From: Sulfurovum sp.
GTDB taxonomy: Bacteria; Campylobacterota; Campylobacteria; Campylobacterales; Sulfurovaceae
DNA: 50,520 bases
Assembly (NCBI GenBank): GCA_027049035.1
Contig: JALTVI010000065.1
Coordinates: 9,493-60,012 of the forward strand
Direction: 5' to 3'
Each line of letters begins with the position of its first letter. Within the stretch, counting starts at the first letter, position 1. The notes beneath the pieces were generated by a model that made no database searches, had not been told where the DNA came from, and saw only the letters and a list, made by a program, of their open reading frames with translations. The position numbers were made by a program, and so were the translations under genes. Below, piece after piece: positions 1-8,671 of the stretch.

Positions 1-134
1 CAGCGTTCAGCGTTCAGCGTTCAGCGTTCAGCGTTCAGCGTTCAGCGTTCAGCGTTCAGCGTTCAGCGTTCAGCGTTCAGCGTTCAGCGTTCAGCGTTCA
101 GCGTTCAGCGTTCAGCGTTCAGCGTTCAGCGTTC
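1..134. repeat. Perfect heptanucleotide tandem array, unit CAGCGTT, 19 copies
   Basis: Nineteen exact copies of the 7-mer CAGCGTT run from the first base to 133, with one further C. The left end coincides with the window edge, so the array may be longer. No copy has a substitution or indel. It lies outside the genes seen here, beyond the terminator of the sucCD operon. The unit length is not a multiple of three, so all three frames read the same seven-residue repeat. No coding role is likely. Units of the same length but different sequence occur at 24,095 and 25,166. Confidence 0.97.
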
Positions 135-205
135 TTATAAAGAACGAAAACATAGTTTTCTTGATGTGTCAAGGGGTAATGATGGAGTTTCATTTCTTTT
201 TTCTT

Positions 206-235
206 GTCATCCCGCACCTGATGCGGGATCTTGAC
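206..235. repeat. REP-like palindrome (ATCCCGCA stem)
   Basis: The arms ATCCCGCA (209-216) and TGCGGGAT (222-229) form a perfect stem with a five-base loop, and GTCA/TGAC lies at the outer flanks. Near-identical palindromes occur at 24,323 and 25,383. Palindromes of the GTCATYCC...GGRATGAC type are widespread intergenic repeats in Proteobacteria. Whether this one is mobilised by a RAYT-like transposase cannot be told here, because none is present. Confidence 0.8.
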
Positions 236-259
236 ATTTTTTAGCTAATTGACGCAAAG

Positions 260-280
260 ATTCCTGATCAAGTCAGGAAT
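260..280. repeat. REP-like palindrome (ATTCCTGA stem)
   Basis: ATTCCTGA, a five-base loop and TCAGGAAT form a perfect 8-bp stem. GAC flanks it on both sides in inverted orientation (upstream GACGC, downstream GACGAC). It is related in layout to the palindromes at 206 and 25,331 but has a different stem sequence, so it is a second sub-family. Confidence 0.75.
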
Positions 281-396
281 GACGACATTATGGTGTCGGA
301 GAGTTTACTCCCGCACAAACGTTTCCTTGCAAATTGGGTAAGAAATGAATCCTCACTTCCTATTCAATAGGTATAAAAAAAGAGGGCTAATATAAT

Positions 397-420
397 AGAA
401 AAAACCGGGCAAAGCCCGGT
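397..420 (-). terminator. Rho-independent terminator of sucCD
   Basis: On the minus strand ACCGGGC-TTT-GCCCGGT is followed directly by a run of T. It starts 17 bases past the sucD stop codon. This is a textbook intrinsic terminator and closes the sucC-sucD operon. Confidence 0.93.
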
Positions 421-436
421 GGTGGGAGAGAAAAGC

Positions 437-1309
437 TTACTTGGAGAGAACCTCTTTGACCGCTTTTCCGATGTCTGCAGGAGAGACGACGACTTTGACG
501 CCTGCGGCTTCAAGGGCATCCATCTTCTCTTTGGCTGTTCCGGCACTTCCTGAGACGATTGCACCTGCGTGCCCCATTCTTTTACCCTTAGGCGCAGTCT
601 GACCTGCGATGAATGCGACGACCGGCTTGGTGATGTTCTCTTTGATGAACTTCGCCGCCTGAATTTCAAGGTCACCACCAATCTCACCGATCATTACGAT
701 CGCTTCTGTTTCAGGATCTTCTTCGAACATCGGCAGTAGCTGCTTGTAGCTAAGACCGATGATCGGGTCACCTCCGATACCGACTGCTGTCGTGATACCG
801 TATCCCTCTTTGACGACCTGGTTTGCACCTTCATAGGTGAGTGTACCGGACTTGGAGATGAGTCCGACATTCCCTTTTTTGAAAATGTTGCCCGGCATAA
901 TACCAATCTTACACTCTTCGGCAGTGATGATTCCAGGACAGTTTGGTCCGATGGTTTTCATACCGTGTTTTACAGCATGTGCTTTTGCCATCTGCATATC
1001 TTTGACCGGTGCGCCTTCGGTGATGATGACGGCAAGTTCGATACCCGCTTCTGCCGCTTCCATAACAGCGTCTGCCACGAATGCAGGCGGAACGAAGACC
1101 ATGGAAACTGTTGCACCTGTCGCGTCAACCGCTTCCTGAACAGTGTTGAATACCGGCTTGCCAAGATGCTCCTGACCGCCTTTGTTCGGTGTCACACCGC
1201 CAACGATGTTCGTACCGTACGCGAGACACTGCTCTGCGTGGAACGTACCTTCACTTCCTGTAAATCCCTGAACGATTACTTTTTTCTCTTTGTTTACCAG
1301 AATACTCAT
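437..1309 (-). CDS. sucD: Succinyl-CoA ligase, alpha subunit
   Basis: This is the alpha subunit of ADP-forming succinyl-CoA synthetase, which interconverts succinyl-CoA and succinate with substrate-level ATP turnover. It would run towards succinyl-CoA in a reductive TCA cycle. The 290-aa length is normal. The N-terminal CoA-binding Rossmann domain starts with [20 protein letters not shown]. The phosphorylated histidine is His247 in [12 protein letters not shown]. The gene starts one base after the sucC stop, so the pair is translationally coupled, and it ends just before a strong terminator. The start has a good family match at the N-terminus. The identification is very safe; the direction of flux is inference from the likely autotrophic lineage. 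Confidence 0.98.
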   Translation of the reverse strand: MSILVNKEKKVIVQGFTGSEGTFHAEQCLAYGTNIVGGVTPNKGGQEHLGKPVFNTVQEAVDATGATVSMVFVPPAFVADAVMEAAEAGIELAVIITEGAPVKDMQMAKAHAVKHGMKTIGPNCPGIITAEECKIGIMPGNIFKKGNVGLISKSGTLTYEGANQVVKEGYGITTAVGIGGDPIIGLSYKQLLPMFEEDPETEAIVMIGEIGGDLEIQAAKFIKENITKPVVAFIAGQTAPKGKRMGHAGAIVSGSAGTAKEKMDALEAAGVKVVVSPADIGKAVKEVLSK

Positions 1310-1310
1310 C

Positions 1311-2486
1311 TTACTTCGCTCCTTTTGCTGCTTCTACCGCTTTTTTCGCACCGTCTGCGAGATCAGTTGCCGGAATGACATTCGGGATGTTCGCATTGGC
1401 AAGAATCTCCGCTGCCTCTTCGGCGTTGGTTCCGTCCAGTCTTACAACAACCGGAACGTGTACGTCGACCATCTTCGTCGCTTCAAGAATACCGTTGGCG
1501 ATTCTGTCACATCTGACGATACCGCCGAAGATATTGACGAAGATCGCTTTTACTTTCGGGTTTTTCAGAATGATCTCGAACCCTTTTGCAACCGTTTCGG
1601 CATTCGCTTTACCACCGACATCGAGGAAGTTCGCAGGCGTTCCGCCCATGTAGTTGATGGTATCCATCGTACCCATCGCAAGTCCGGCACCGTTGACCAT
1701 ACATCCGATCTCACCGTCAAGCGCGATGTAGCTGAGTCCGTACTGTGCCGCCTCTCTCTCGTCTGGATCCTCTTCGGAGATATCTCTCATCTCTTCGATC
1801 TCAGGGTGTCTGTAAAGTGCAGAGTCATCGAAACCCATCTTTCCGTCAAGTGCGAGGAAGTCACCCGCACCTGTCTTGATAAGCGGGTTGATCTCAATCA
1901 TCTCCGCATCTTTGTCCATATAGACATTGTAGAGCTTCGAAGCAAACTGCATGAACTTCTTCTGCTCGTTCTTGTCGGTAATACCAAGACCGAACACCAG
2001 CTCTCTTCCGTGAAACGGCTGGAAACCGATTGCAGGGTCGACTGCCACTTTGACAATCTTATCAGGTGACTCTTCGGCAACCTTTTCGATCTCCATACCG
2101 CCTTCGGTTGAAGCCATGATCACAGGCATCTCTTTTGCTCTGTCAAGGACTACACCGAGGTAGAGCTCATCCTGAATATCCGCACCCTCTTCGATGTAAA
2201 CCTTCTGAACCAGTTTCCCTTCAGGGCCAGTCTGGTGTGTCACCAGTGTCATTCCGAGGATTTCGCGTGCAAGCTGCTCGACTTCCTCAATAGACTTCGC
2301 CAGCTTGACACCGCCGCCAAGACCTCTTCCGCCTGCGTGAATCTGTGCTTTAACCACCCAGATGTTTCCGCCGAGTTCATGTGCCGCTTTCACTGCCTCT
2401 TCGGGTGTGTTCGCGACGATCCCTCTTGGTGTCGGCACACCGTACTGAGCAAAAATCTGTTTTGCCTGATACTCATGAATATTCAT
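1311..2486 (-). CDS. sucC: Succinyl-CoA ligase, beta subunit
   Basis: This is the nucleotide-binding beta subunit of succinyl-CoA synthetase and forms the heterodimer or heterotetramer with SucD. At 391 aa it has the usual length. It begins [16 protein letters not shown], the conserved family start. The ATP-grasp lid glycine loop [12 protein letters not shown] lies at about residues 51-62, and the C-terminal ligase domain carries [11 protein letters not shown]. The start is supported by AAAAAAGGAG seven or so bases upstream and a TATAAT -10 box about 30 bases upstream. It is the first gene of the two-gene sucCD operon and is separated from fumC by that operon's own terminator and this promoter. 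Confidence 0.98.
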   Translation of the reverse strand: MNIHEYQAKQIFAQYGVPTPRGIVANTPEEAVKAAHELGGNIWVVKAQIHAGGRGLGGGVKLAKSIEEVEQLAREILGMTLVTHQTGPEGKLVQKVYIEEGADIQDELYLGVVLDRAKEMPVIMASTEGGMEIEKVAEESPDKIVKVAVDPAIGFQPFHGRELVFGLGITDKNEQKKFMQFASKLYNVYMDKDAEMIEINPLIKTGAGDFLALDGKMGFDDSALYRHPEIEEMRDISEEDPDEREAAQYGLSYIALDGEIGCMVNGAGLAMGTMDTINYMGGTPANFLDVGGKANAETVAKGFEIILKNPKVKAIFVNIFGGIVRCDRIANGILEATKMVDVHVPVVVRLDGTNAEEAAEILANANIPNVIPATDLADGAKKAVEAAKGAK

Positions 2487-2516
2487 GGAGTCTCCTTTTT
2501 TACAATAAGTTCCTTT

Positions 2517-2522
2517 ATTATA
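2517..2522 (-). promoter_or_regulatory. -10 element of the sucCD promoter
   Basis: TATAAT reads on the minus strand, preceded by CGTCG and about 30 bases upstream of the sucC start codon. No good -35 hexamer is visible, as is common in Campylobacterota, where the extended -10 region dominates. Confidence 0.65.
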
Positions 2523-2616
2523 CGACGTACGCGAATAATATGGGGTTAATTGAATTATTATGAGGGGTGATTTTAAAAAAGTGGTAAATTTTTACACAGT
2601 TTTGGGAAAACCGGTT

Positions 2617-2645
2617 AGGAAAAAGGCAGCAGAAGTGCTACCTTT
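2617..2645 (-). terminator. Intrinsic terminator after fumC
   Basis: On the minus strand AAAGGTAGCA-CTTC-TGCTGCCTTT forms a 10-bp stem with one G-U pair, followed by TTTTT-like sequence. It lies just past the fumC stop and closes the mdh-mdh-fumC operon. Confidence 0.85.
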
Positions 2646-2662
2646 GGTAAAGAAAGAGACAA

Positions 2663-4060
2663 TTACGCCTTTGGCGCAATCATCTCTTCTGGACGGACAT
2701 ACTTGTCGAACTCTTCAGCGGTAAGCAGACCAAGATTGATCGCCTCCTCTTTGAGCGTCGTTCCGTTCGCGTGTGCCGTTTTGGCGATCTTTGCGGCATT
2801 TTCGTATCCGATGTACGGGTTAAGTGCGGTTACCAGCATCAAAGAGTCGTTGAGGAACTTCTCGATCTTCTCTTCGATCGGCTCGATCCCCACGGCACAG
2901 TTGACATCAAAGCTTCGCATCGCATCGGAAAGCAGTCTGATAGACTGCAGGATGTTGTAGGCAATCACAGGCTTGAAGACATTCAGCTCGAAGTTCCCCT
3001 GAGACGCAGCAAATCCCACCGCTGCATCGTTACCCATGACCTGTACGGCGACCATCGTCAACGCTTCAGCCTGCGTCGGGTTAACCTTGCCCGGCATAAT
3101 GGACGAGCCCGGCTCGTTTGCAGGAATGGAGATCTCACCGATACCACAACGTGGACCGCTCGCAAGCCATCTGACATCGTTAGCAATCTTCATCAGGTTT
3201 GCCGCAAGGGCCTTGAGCGCACCGCTGAGCACCACTTCGGCATCATGTCCGGTGAGCGCATGGAACTTGTTTGGCTGAGAGACAAAGCCGTAATCTTTTT
3301 CCATAAAGCTGTTGAGCTTGGCTGCCACTCTTTCGGAGAATTCAGGATGTGAATTCAGCCCCGTACCTACTGCCGTACCGCCGATAGCAAGCTCTTTGAC
3401 ATACTTGAGTGCATCTTCGATCTGCTTGAGGTTCGTTTCAAGCATCGCGACATATCCGCTAAGCTCCTGCCCCAGTGTCAGCGGTGTGGCGTCCTGCAGG
3501 TGTGTACGTCCAATCTTCACGATGTCCGCAAAGGCTTTTGACTTCGCTTCAAGCGTACCCTTGAGCTGGTTAAGTGCAGGAATCAGGTTGTCCGTTACCG
3601 CCACCACCTCAGCGATACGCATACCTGTTGGGTAGGTATCGTTGGAGCTCTGTCCTTTGTTGACATCATCATTGGGGTGTACCAGGTGTTCTTTGGTAAA
3701 GTCGCCGCCAAGAATCTCAGTGGCTTTATTGGCTACCACTTCGTTCATGTTCATGTTAGACTGTGTACCGGAACCCGTCTGCCAGACTACCAGCGGAAAA
3801 TTGTCGTCAAGTTCACCCGCAAGCACGGCATCACACGCTTTGACGATGGCATTTGTCTTCTCATCGTCCATACGTCCGAGCTCATTGTTGACCATTGCAC
3901 ATGCCTTTTTAAGGTTCGCAAAGCCGTAAACGACCTCCATTGGCATCTTCTCTTCACCGATCTTGAAGTTCTGTACCGAACGCTGGGTCTGTGCCGCCCA
4001 GTATTTGTCGGCTGGGACCTTCATCTCTCCCATGGTGTCTTTTTCGATTCTATATTCCAT
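2663..4060 (-). CDS. fumC: Class II fumarate hydratase
   Basis: This catalyses reversible hydration of fumarate to malate in the TCA cycle and needs no iron-sulfur cluster. At 465 aa it matches the usual class II length. The family signature [11 protein letters not shown] lies in the C-terminal third and contains the catalytic serine loop. [12 protein letters not shown] carries the general-acid/base histidine region. I start it at [16 protein letters not shown] (base 4060), with GGGAG seven bases upstream. The frame stays open for 49 further codons, but these overlap the end of mdh and do not match the family. Only 16 bases separate it from the upstream malate dehydrogenase, so malate formation and dehydration are co-transcribed. 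Confidence 0.97.
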   Translation of the reverse strand: MEYRIEKDTMGEMKVPADKYWAAQTQRSVQNFKIGEEKMPMEVVYGFANLKKACAMVNNELGRMDDEKTNAIVKACDAVLAGELDDNFPLVVWQTGSGTQSNMNMNEVVANKATEILGGDFTKEHLVHPNDDVNKGQSSNDTYPTGMRIAEVVAVTDNLIPALNQLKGTLEAKSKAFADIVKIGRTHLQDATPLTLGQELSGYVAMLETNLKQIEDALKYVKELAIGGTAVGTGLNSHPEFSERVAAKLNSFMEKDYGFVSQPNKFHALTGHDAEVVLSGALKALAANLMKIANDVRWLASGPRCGIGEISIPANEPGSSIMPGKVNPTQAEALTMVAVQVMGNDAAVGFAASQGNFELNVFKPVIAYNILQSIRLLSDAMRSFDVNCAVGIEPIEEKIEKFLNDSLMLVTALNPYIGYENAAKIAKTAHANGTTLKEEAINLGLLTAEEFDKYVRPEEMIAPKA

Positions 4061-4076
4061 TGTATCTCCCTTTGAA

Positions 4077-5021
4077 TTAGTTGAAAAATTGGTTGTTGCG
4101 AAGCACTTCGATGCCAGACTGAATGCTCTCGACCGATGTTTTGAACTTCGCTTTGGTCTCATCGTCAAGCGCGATCTCAATGATCTGCTCCATACCGTTC
4201 TTGCCAAGGACGACAGGTACGCCTACGGCAACATCGCTGTAGCCGTACTCACCCTCAAGGAGTGCCGAACAGGCAACAACTACTTTGGAGTCGTTGAGGA
4301 TCGCTTCTACCATGTAGGCAATGGCGCGTCCGGGTGCGTAGTAACCGGAGGTACCCAGATGTCTCACGATCTCCGCACCGCCGTTTTTGGTACGCTCGAT
4401 GATCTCTTCCATCTCCTCTTTGCTGAGCAGTTCGGCAACATCCACCGAACCTACCTGCACTTCCTGCGGAAGCGGGATCATATTCTGCCCGTGGTCACCG
4501 ATGACCAGTGTACCGATCTGTCCTGCACCAAAGCCCAGTTTCTTATATATCTGATACGCCATACGCGCACCGTCAAGCGCACCGGAGAGCCCTATGATAC
4601 GGTTTCGCTCCCAGCCGGTCATCTGCCCTATCACATAGGTCATCACATCAAGCGGGTTGGAGACACAGATGATCACCGCGTCGGGCGAATACTGCATTAC
4701 ATCCTCAACGACACTCTTCATGATTTTGGCATTGATCATCAGCAGATCTTCCCGGGTCATATCCCCTTTTCTGGGAACCCCTGCAGTGATGACAACAATG
4801 TCGCATTCACTGACGTCTGCAGGTGTTTCCGCCGCTGTGATGATGGTACTGTTTGGCGCATAGTGTGTCGACTGCCCAATATCGATCGCTTTGCCTTTGG
4901 CAACACCTTCGGCAATGTCAAAGAGTACGATCTCGCCGCACGTTCCCATCATGCTTAGAGAGTAGGCCGCGGTTGCACCGACCGCACCGGCACCGATAAT
5001 CCCAACCTTACGCTTTGTCAT
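4077..5021 (-). CDS. mdh: Malate dehydrogenase, NAD-type
   Basis: This 314-aa protein belongs to the LDH/MDH family. The Rossmann loop is GAGAVG at residues 10-15. Asp35 at the end of the second strand (VLFDI) is the residue that binds the NAD ribose, so NAD preference is expected. Substrate arginines are Arg84 (the malate/lactate discriminator, favouring oxaloacetate), Arg90 and Arg153. The catalytic pair is Asp150 and His177 in [10 protein letters not shown] chose the start at [10 protein letters not shown], with GAGGAGAG about eight bases upstream. That ribosome binding site and the first 14 bases lie inside the end of the upstream MDH gene, so translation is coupled. Its close paralogue upstream differs in the cofactor pocket. 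Confidence 0.93.
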   Translation of the reverse strand: MTKRKVGIIGAGAVGATAAYSLSMMGTCGEIVLFDIAEGVAKGKAIDIGQSTHYAPNSTIITAAETPADVSECDIVVITAGVPRKGDMTREDLLMINAKIMKSVVEDVMQYSPDAVIICVSNPLDVMTYVIGQMTGWERNRIIGLSGALDGARMAYQIYKKLGFGAGQIGTLVIGDHGQNMIPLPQEVQVGSVDVAELLSKEEMEEIIERTKNGGAEIVRHLGTSGYYAPGRAIAYMVEAILNDSKVVVACSALLEGEYGYSDVAVGVPVVLGKNGMEQIIEIALDDETKAKFKTSVESIQSGIEVLRNNQFFN

Positions 5022-6006
5022 CTGCTTCGCTCTCCTCGTTTTCTTCAGCCTCCAGTTCGGCAAAGAAATCCATTTCATACAGTTTGTCGATCATCTCTTT
5101 GACTGAAGCGACAGAGTTTTTGAAGCGCTTCTGCTGCAGCGGCTTGAGTGTCATGTTGATCACCTGCTCCGCCCCGCCGGCACCGATCATCACCGGTACA
5201 CCGGAAACCACATCGGAATAGCCGTAGTCATTCTGAAGCAGAATAGCACAGGAGTGGATCTGGTTGGTATCTTTCAAAATCGCCTCGACCATGACTGTCG
5301 TAGACTTTGCCGGTGCATAGTAGGCTGAACCGTTGCCAAGAAGATTGACGATCTCCGCACCGCCGTTGCGCGTTTTGCGCACAATCTCGCCGATCTCTTC
5401 GGAGTCGAGCAGGTCTTCGATGGGTACACCGGCAACGGTGGTGAACTTTGGCAGCGGTACCATCGTATCACCGTGTCCGCCCATAACGGTTGCACGGATC
5501 TGCCCCGCACCATACTCAAGCTTCTCATAGATGAAGTGTGCCATACGTGCCGCATCGAGAATACCCGCCATTCCCATCACACGCTCTCTAGGGAAACCGG
5601 TATACTTGAGCGCAACATAGGTCATGACATCGAGCGGATTGGAGACGACCACAACAATGGAGTCGGGAGCATGTTCTTTGATCTCTTTGGCGTAGCACTT
5701 GACGATCTCCGCATTTTTAAGAAGCAGATCATCCCTGCTCATCCCAGGGGTTCTTGGCGCGCCTGCAGTGATAATGACCACATCGGAGTCTGCCATATCT
5801 TCAGGCCCTTTGGCCGCTTTGACGATGGTGTGCTGTCTTGCAGCATTGGCTGCCTGAGACATGTCAAGCGCCTTTCCTTTGGCTACATCGTAGTTTCTTC
5901 CGCGAAGCACGACATTGTGACACGCACCGTTCATCGCCAGAATGAATGCGACGGTCGAACCGAAATTCCCTGTACCGATAACCGTGACTTTTTTACCTTT
6001 TGCCAT
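5008..6006 (-). CDS. Malate dehydrogenase paralogue with NADP-like pocket
   Basis: This 332-aa LDH/MDH-family enzyme has a Rossmann loop GTGNFG (11-16). Arg85, Arg91 and Arg154 match substrate-binding arginines, and Asp151/His178 (GGHGDTMVP) are the catalytic pair. Arg85 at the discriminator position argues for malate rather than lactate. The position that is Asp35 in the neighbouring paralogue is Gly36 here, followed by Arg37 in VLRGRN. Loss of the acidic residue with a gained arginine is the usual sign of NADP rather than NAD binding, so NADP preference is inferred. The C-terminus has an extra acidic tail ([16 protein letters not shown]) whose codons supply the ribosome binding site of the downstream mdh. 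The start has AAAGGATAGAG upstream. Confidence 0.9.
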   Translation of the reverse strand: MAKGKKVTVIGTGNFGSTVAFILAMNGACHNVVLRGRNYDVAKGKALDMSQAANAARQHTIVKAAKGPEDMADSDVVIITAGAPRTPGMSRDDLLLKNAEIVKCYAKEIKEHAPDSIVVVVSNPLDVMTYVALKYTGFPRERVMGMAGILDAARMAHFIYEKLEYGAGQIRATVMGGHGDTMVPLPKFTTVAGVPIEDLLDSEEIGEIVRKTRNGGAEIVNLLGNGSAYYAPAKSTTVMVEAILKDTNQIHSCAILLQNDYGYSDVVSGVPVMIGAGGAEQVINMTLKPLQQKRFKNSVASVKEMIDKLYEMDFFAELEAEENEESEADDKA

Positions 6007-6025
6007 CTCTATCCTTTATGTTGGT

Positions 6026-6031
6026 ATCATA
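6026..6031 (-). promoter_or_regulatory. Possible -10 of the mdh-mdh-fumC operon
   Basis: TATGAT reads on the minus strand 20 bases upstream of the first mdh start codon. The leader would be very short. No clear -35 is present, so this is a weak call. Confidence 0.35.
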
Positions 6032-6159
6032 GGACAGACTTGCGGGCAAAACATCATTCATAACTCCAAAGGGAGCTATCAAAAACATTTTGCAATGCCT
6101 GTGAAGTCTTGGTGTCCTATCTATAAGTTATGGATATTCATTTTATCATAAAGAGGGTT

Positions 6160-6183
6160 ACACAGAGCAAAATCGCTCTGTGT
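6160..6183. other. Perfect 9-bp hairpin between icd and mdh
   Basis: ACACAGAGC and GCTCTGTGT form a perfect 9-bp stem with a six-base loop. There is no T-run on either side. It lies just past the terminator-like structure of icd and could act as a second, weaker termination or RNA-stability element. Confidence 0.5.
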
Positions 6184-6190
6184 GGAGTAG

Positions 6191-6215
6191 AAAAAAGTAA
6201 CAAGTGCTACTTTTT
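6191..6215 (-). terminator. Intrinsic terminator after icd
   Basis: On the minus strand AAAAAGTA-GCACTTGT-TACTTTTTT gives an A/T-rich stem ending in a T-run, 15 bases past the icd stop codon. The stem is weak, but the position is right. Confidence 0.6.
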
Positions 6216-6230
6216 GAGCAGAAAAACCGC

Positions 6231-8414
6231 TTAGATGTTGTCGATGATCTCGTTAAAGGTCACAGACGGTCTCATCGCGATCTCGGCTTTTGTATCATCC
6301 GGGTGGAAGTATCCGCCGATATCTTTCGGACTGCCTTCAGCTGCGAGCATCTCTTCAAGGATCTTCGCTTCGTTTTTAACAAGTGCATCTGCAATCGGTG
6401 TGAACTTCTCTGCCAGTGCTGTATCCGCTGTCTGTGTGCTGAGTGCTTCTGCCCAGTAGCGTGCTACCCAGTAGTGAGAGGCTTTGTTGTCCGGCTCACC
6501 ACACTTTCTGCTTGGTGCCTTGTCATTGTCAAGGTACCCTTCGTTTGCCTTGTCGAGTGCTTCGGCAAGTACACCGATCTTGCTGTCTTCAGACTTCTGG
6601 TACTCCATTCTGAGTGACTCAGCCAGTGCGAGGAATTCACCGAGAGAATCCCATCTGAGGTGACCCTCTGCAAGGAACTGGTCTACGTGCTTCGGTGCAG
6701 AACCGCCCGCACCTGTTTCGAAGAGTCCGCCACCTGCAAGCAGTGGAACGATAGAGAGCATTTTCGCCGAAGTACCAAGCTCAAGGATCGGGTACATGTC
6801 TGTCAGGTGGTCACGCAGTACGTTACCGGTTACAGAGATCGTATCTTTACCAGCTCTTACTCTCTCGTTGGTGTAGCGTGTAGCCGCAGTGACATCCATA
6901 ATCTTGATCTCAAGTCCGGTTGTGTCATGCTCAGCAAGATACTTGTTTACCTTTTTGATCATCTCAGCATCGTGTGCTCTGTTCTCGTCAAGCCAGAAGA
7001 TCGCAGGGTTGCCTGTAAGTCTCGCTCTCTCAACCGCCAGTCTGACCCAATCTTTGATAGGAATGTCTTTCGCACGTGACATTCTCCAGATATCGCCTGC
7101 TTCCACTTCGTGTTTCATCAGTACGTTACCGTTGGCATCAACCACCTCAACCACACCATCTTCAGGAATTTCAAACGTGGTTGGGTGAGAACCGTACTCT
7201 TCAGCCTTCTGAGCCATCAGACCAACGTTGGAGACATTCCCCATTGTAGTGACATCGAACTGTCCGTTCTTCACACAGTCAGCCACCATCTCAGCGTGGA
7301 ATCTTGCATACGTAGAGTCAGGGATGACCGCAACACACTCGAGCGCGTCACCGTTTCTGTCCCATTGCTTACCGCCTTCTCTAACAACAACCGGCATAGA
7401 AGCATCGATGATGACATCGTTAGGCGCGTTGAAGTTGGTCTCACCTTTGTCAGAGTCGACCATAGCGATTTTTGGGCTGTCGGAATCGACCACTGCCTGG
7501 AATGCCGCTTTGATCTCAGCCTCTTTTGGATGACCGGCAATCTTCTTCTCAAGATCCGCCATACCAAGGTTAGGGTTGACCCCCAGCTCTTTGAAGAGGT
7601 CTGCATATTTCGTAAATACCTCTTCGAAGAAGACTTCAAACGCGTGACCGAACATAATTGGGTCAGAGATCTTCATCATCGTCGCTTTGAGGTGGATAGA
7701 CCAGATGACACCCTTCTCTTTCGCTTCGTCGATTGTCTTTCTAATGAACGCTCTAAGCGCTTTTGCCGACATGAATGTACCGTCAAGAATTTCACCATCG
7801 AGTGCATCGACAGACTTGAGCTCTTTGCCGTTAAGCATAATCTTGACTGTCTGTGCCTTGTCGATAGTTACAGACTGCTCGTTGCCGTAGAAGTCTCCGT
7901 TACCGTCCATGTGTGCAACATACGCCTTGGAGTTCTCAGCAAACGGCTTGAGTCTGTGCGGATGCTCCTGCGCATACTTTTTAACTGCTCTTGCCGCACG
8001 TCTGTCCGAGTTGCCCTCTCGTAGAACCGGGTTAACCGCTGAACCGAGACATACGCTATATTTTGCCTGAATCTCTTTCTCTTCAGCAGTCTGAGGATTT
8101 TCAGGATAGTCAGGAATATCAAAACCCTGAGACTGAAGCTCAGCGATACAATCTTTGAGCTGTCCTACAGAAGCAGAGATGTTTGGCAGCTTGATGATAT
8201 TCGCCTCAGGCTTGAGAACGATCTCTCCAAGTTTTGCAAGTTCATCTTCGGCTTTACCCATTGCAGCGAGAACACGTCCAGCCAGTGAAATATCGACCTG
8301 CTCGACATCTACGCCCGCCTCTTTTGCAAACGCTTTTACGACAGGGAAAAGCGAGTATGTTGCCAGTGCCGGTGCCTCATCGATTTTTGACCATAGAATC
8401 TTAGGTTTTGACAT
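6231..8414 (-). CDS. icd: Monomeric NADP isocitrate dehydrogenase
   Basis: This interconverts isocitrate and 2-oxoglutarate plus CO2 with NADP(H). In a reductive TCA cycle it would run as a carboxylase. The roughly 727-aa length and the sequence (for example MSKPKILWSKIDEAPALATY at the start and SVTFNEIIDNI at the end) fit the large single-chain class, which is unrelated in length to the 400-aa dimeric enzymes. Two ATGs lie six bases apart. I chose the inner one (8414) because AAAGGA is directly against the outer ATG but well spaced from the inner one. The gene is alone between its own promoter and terminator but sits directly upstream of the mdh-mdh-fumC operon. Confidence 0.96.
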   Translation of the reverse strand: MSKPKILWSKIDEAPALATYSLFPVVKAFAKEAGVDVEQVDISLAGRVLAAMGKAEDELAKLGEIVLKPEANIIKLPNISASVGQLKDCIAELQSQGFDIPDYPENPQTAEEKEIQAKYSVCLGSAVNPVLREGNSDRRAARAVKKYAQEHPHRLKPFAENSKAYVAHMDGNGDFYGNEQSVTIDKAQTVKIMLNGKELKSVDALDGEILDGTFMSAKALRAFIRKTIDEAKEKGVIWSIHLKATMMKISDPIMFGHAFEVFFEEVFTKYADLFKELGVNPNLGMADLEKKIAGHPKEAEIKAAFQAVVDSDSPKIAMVDSDKGETNFNAPNDVIIDASMPVVVREGGKQWDRNGDALECVAVIPDSTYARFHAEMVADCVKNGQFDVTTMGNVSNVGLMAQKAEEYGSHPTTFEIPEDGVVEVVDANGNVLMKHEVEAGDIWRMSRAKDIPIKDWVRLAVERARLTGNPAIFWLDENRAHDAEMIKKVNKYLAEHDTTGLEIKIMDVTAATRYTNERVRAGKDTISVTGNVLRDHLTDMYPILELGTSAKMLSIVPLLAGGGLFETGAGGSAPKHVDQFLAEGHLRWDSLGEFLALAESLRMEYQKSEDSKIGVLAEALDKANEGYLDNDKAPSRKCGEPDNKASHYWVARYWAEALSTQTADTALAEKFTPIADALVKNEAKILEEMLAAEGSPKDIGGYFHPDDTKAEIAMRPSVTFNEIIDNI

Positions 8415-8501
8415 AGTCATTCCTTTTGTGTGAATTTATTTTGTAGAAGGAGTGTAACATGAATTGAATCACTGCGAAATTAATCAAATAGTTTTCCCCA
8501 G

Positions 8502-8507
8502 ATTATA
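8502..8507 (-). promoter_or_regulatory. -10 element upstream of icd
   Basis: GAGTATAATCT on the minus strand contains TATAAT about 88 bases upstream of the start codon. A second candidate, TTACACT near 8452-8458, is closer. The leader length therefore remains open. Confidence 0.45.
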
Positions 8508-8627
8508 CTCGCCTATGTTTCTATTTTACACAAAAAAGGTCTGAATTGGCATTTTTAGAAGCGTCTAAAGGGAAGAAATTGTAACAAAATGTGAGGGAAG
8601 TAGATGATTATAAAAGGGGAAAGTGTT

Positions 8628-8653
8628 ACCGAAGCATACACTTATGCTTCGGT
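8628..8653 (-). terminator. Hairpin terminator after the DUF302-like gene
   Basis: ACCGAAGCATA and TATGCTTCGGT form a perfect 11-bp stem with a four-base loop, 18 bases past the stop at 8672. The following sequence on the minus strand has only short T-runs (ACACTTTCCCCTTTT), so termination may be partial. Confidence 0.6.
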
Positions 8654-8671
8654 AAGCGCTTGGAAGAGAAC

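Larger units (their letters stand above)
135..396. other. Intergenic stretch with dispersed palindromes, no gene
   Basis: No credible coding region is seen. The stretch holds two palindromic dispersed repeats (206-235 and 260-280) and the string GGAGAGTTTACTC near 298-311. That string recurs inverted near 24,425 and in decayed form near 40,395. These pieces look like a composite intergenic repeat that is found in several gaps of this window. Confidence 0.6.

Noticed and set aside
1-134. CRISPR array
   Set aside because: The repeats are 7 bp, contiguous and without spacers; no cas gene is present.
3900-4207. Longer fumC start with an Arg/Ser-rich leader of 49 residues
   Set aside because: The extra codons overlap the mdh 3' end, lack family similarity, and the inner ATG has a proper ribosome binding site.
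7110-8024. A 304-codon plus-strand frame opposite icd
   Set aside because: It lies wholly inside icd, with atypical composition (Arg, Val, His, Cys) and no family match. It is a shadow.
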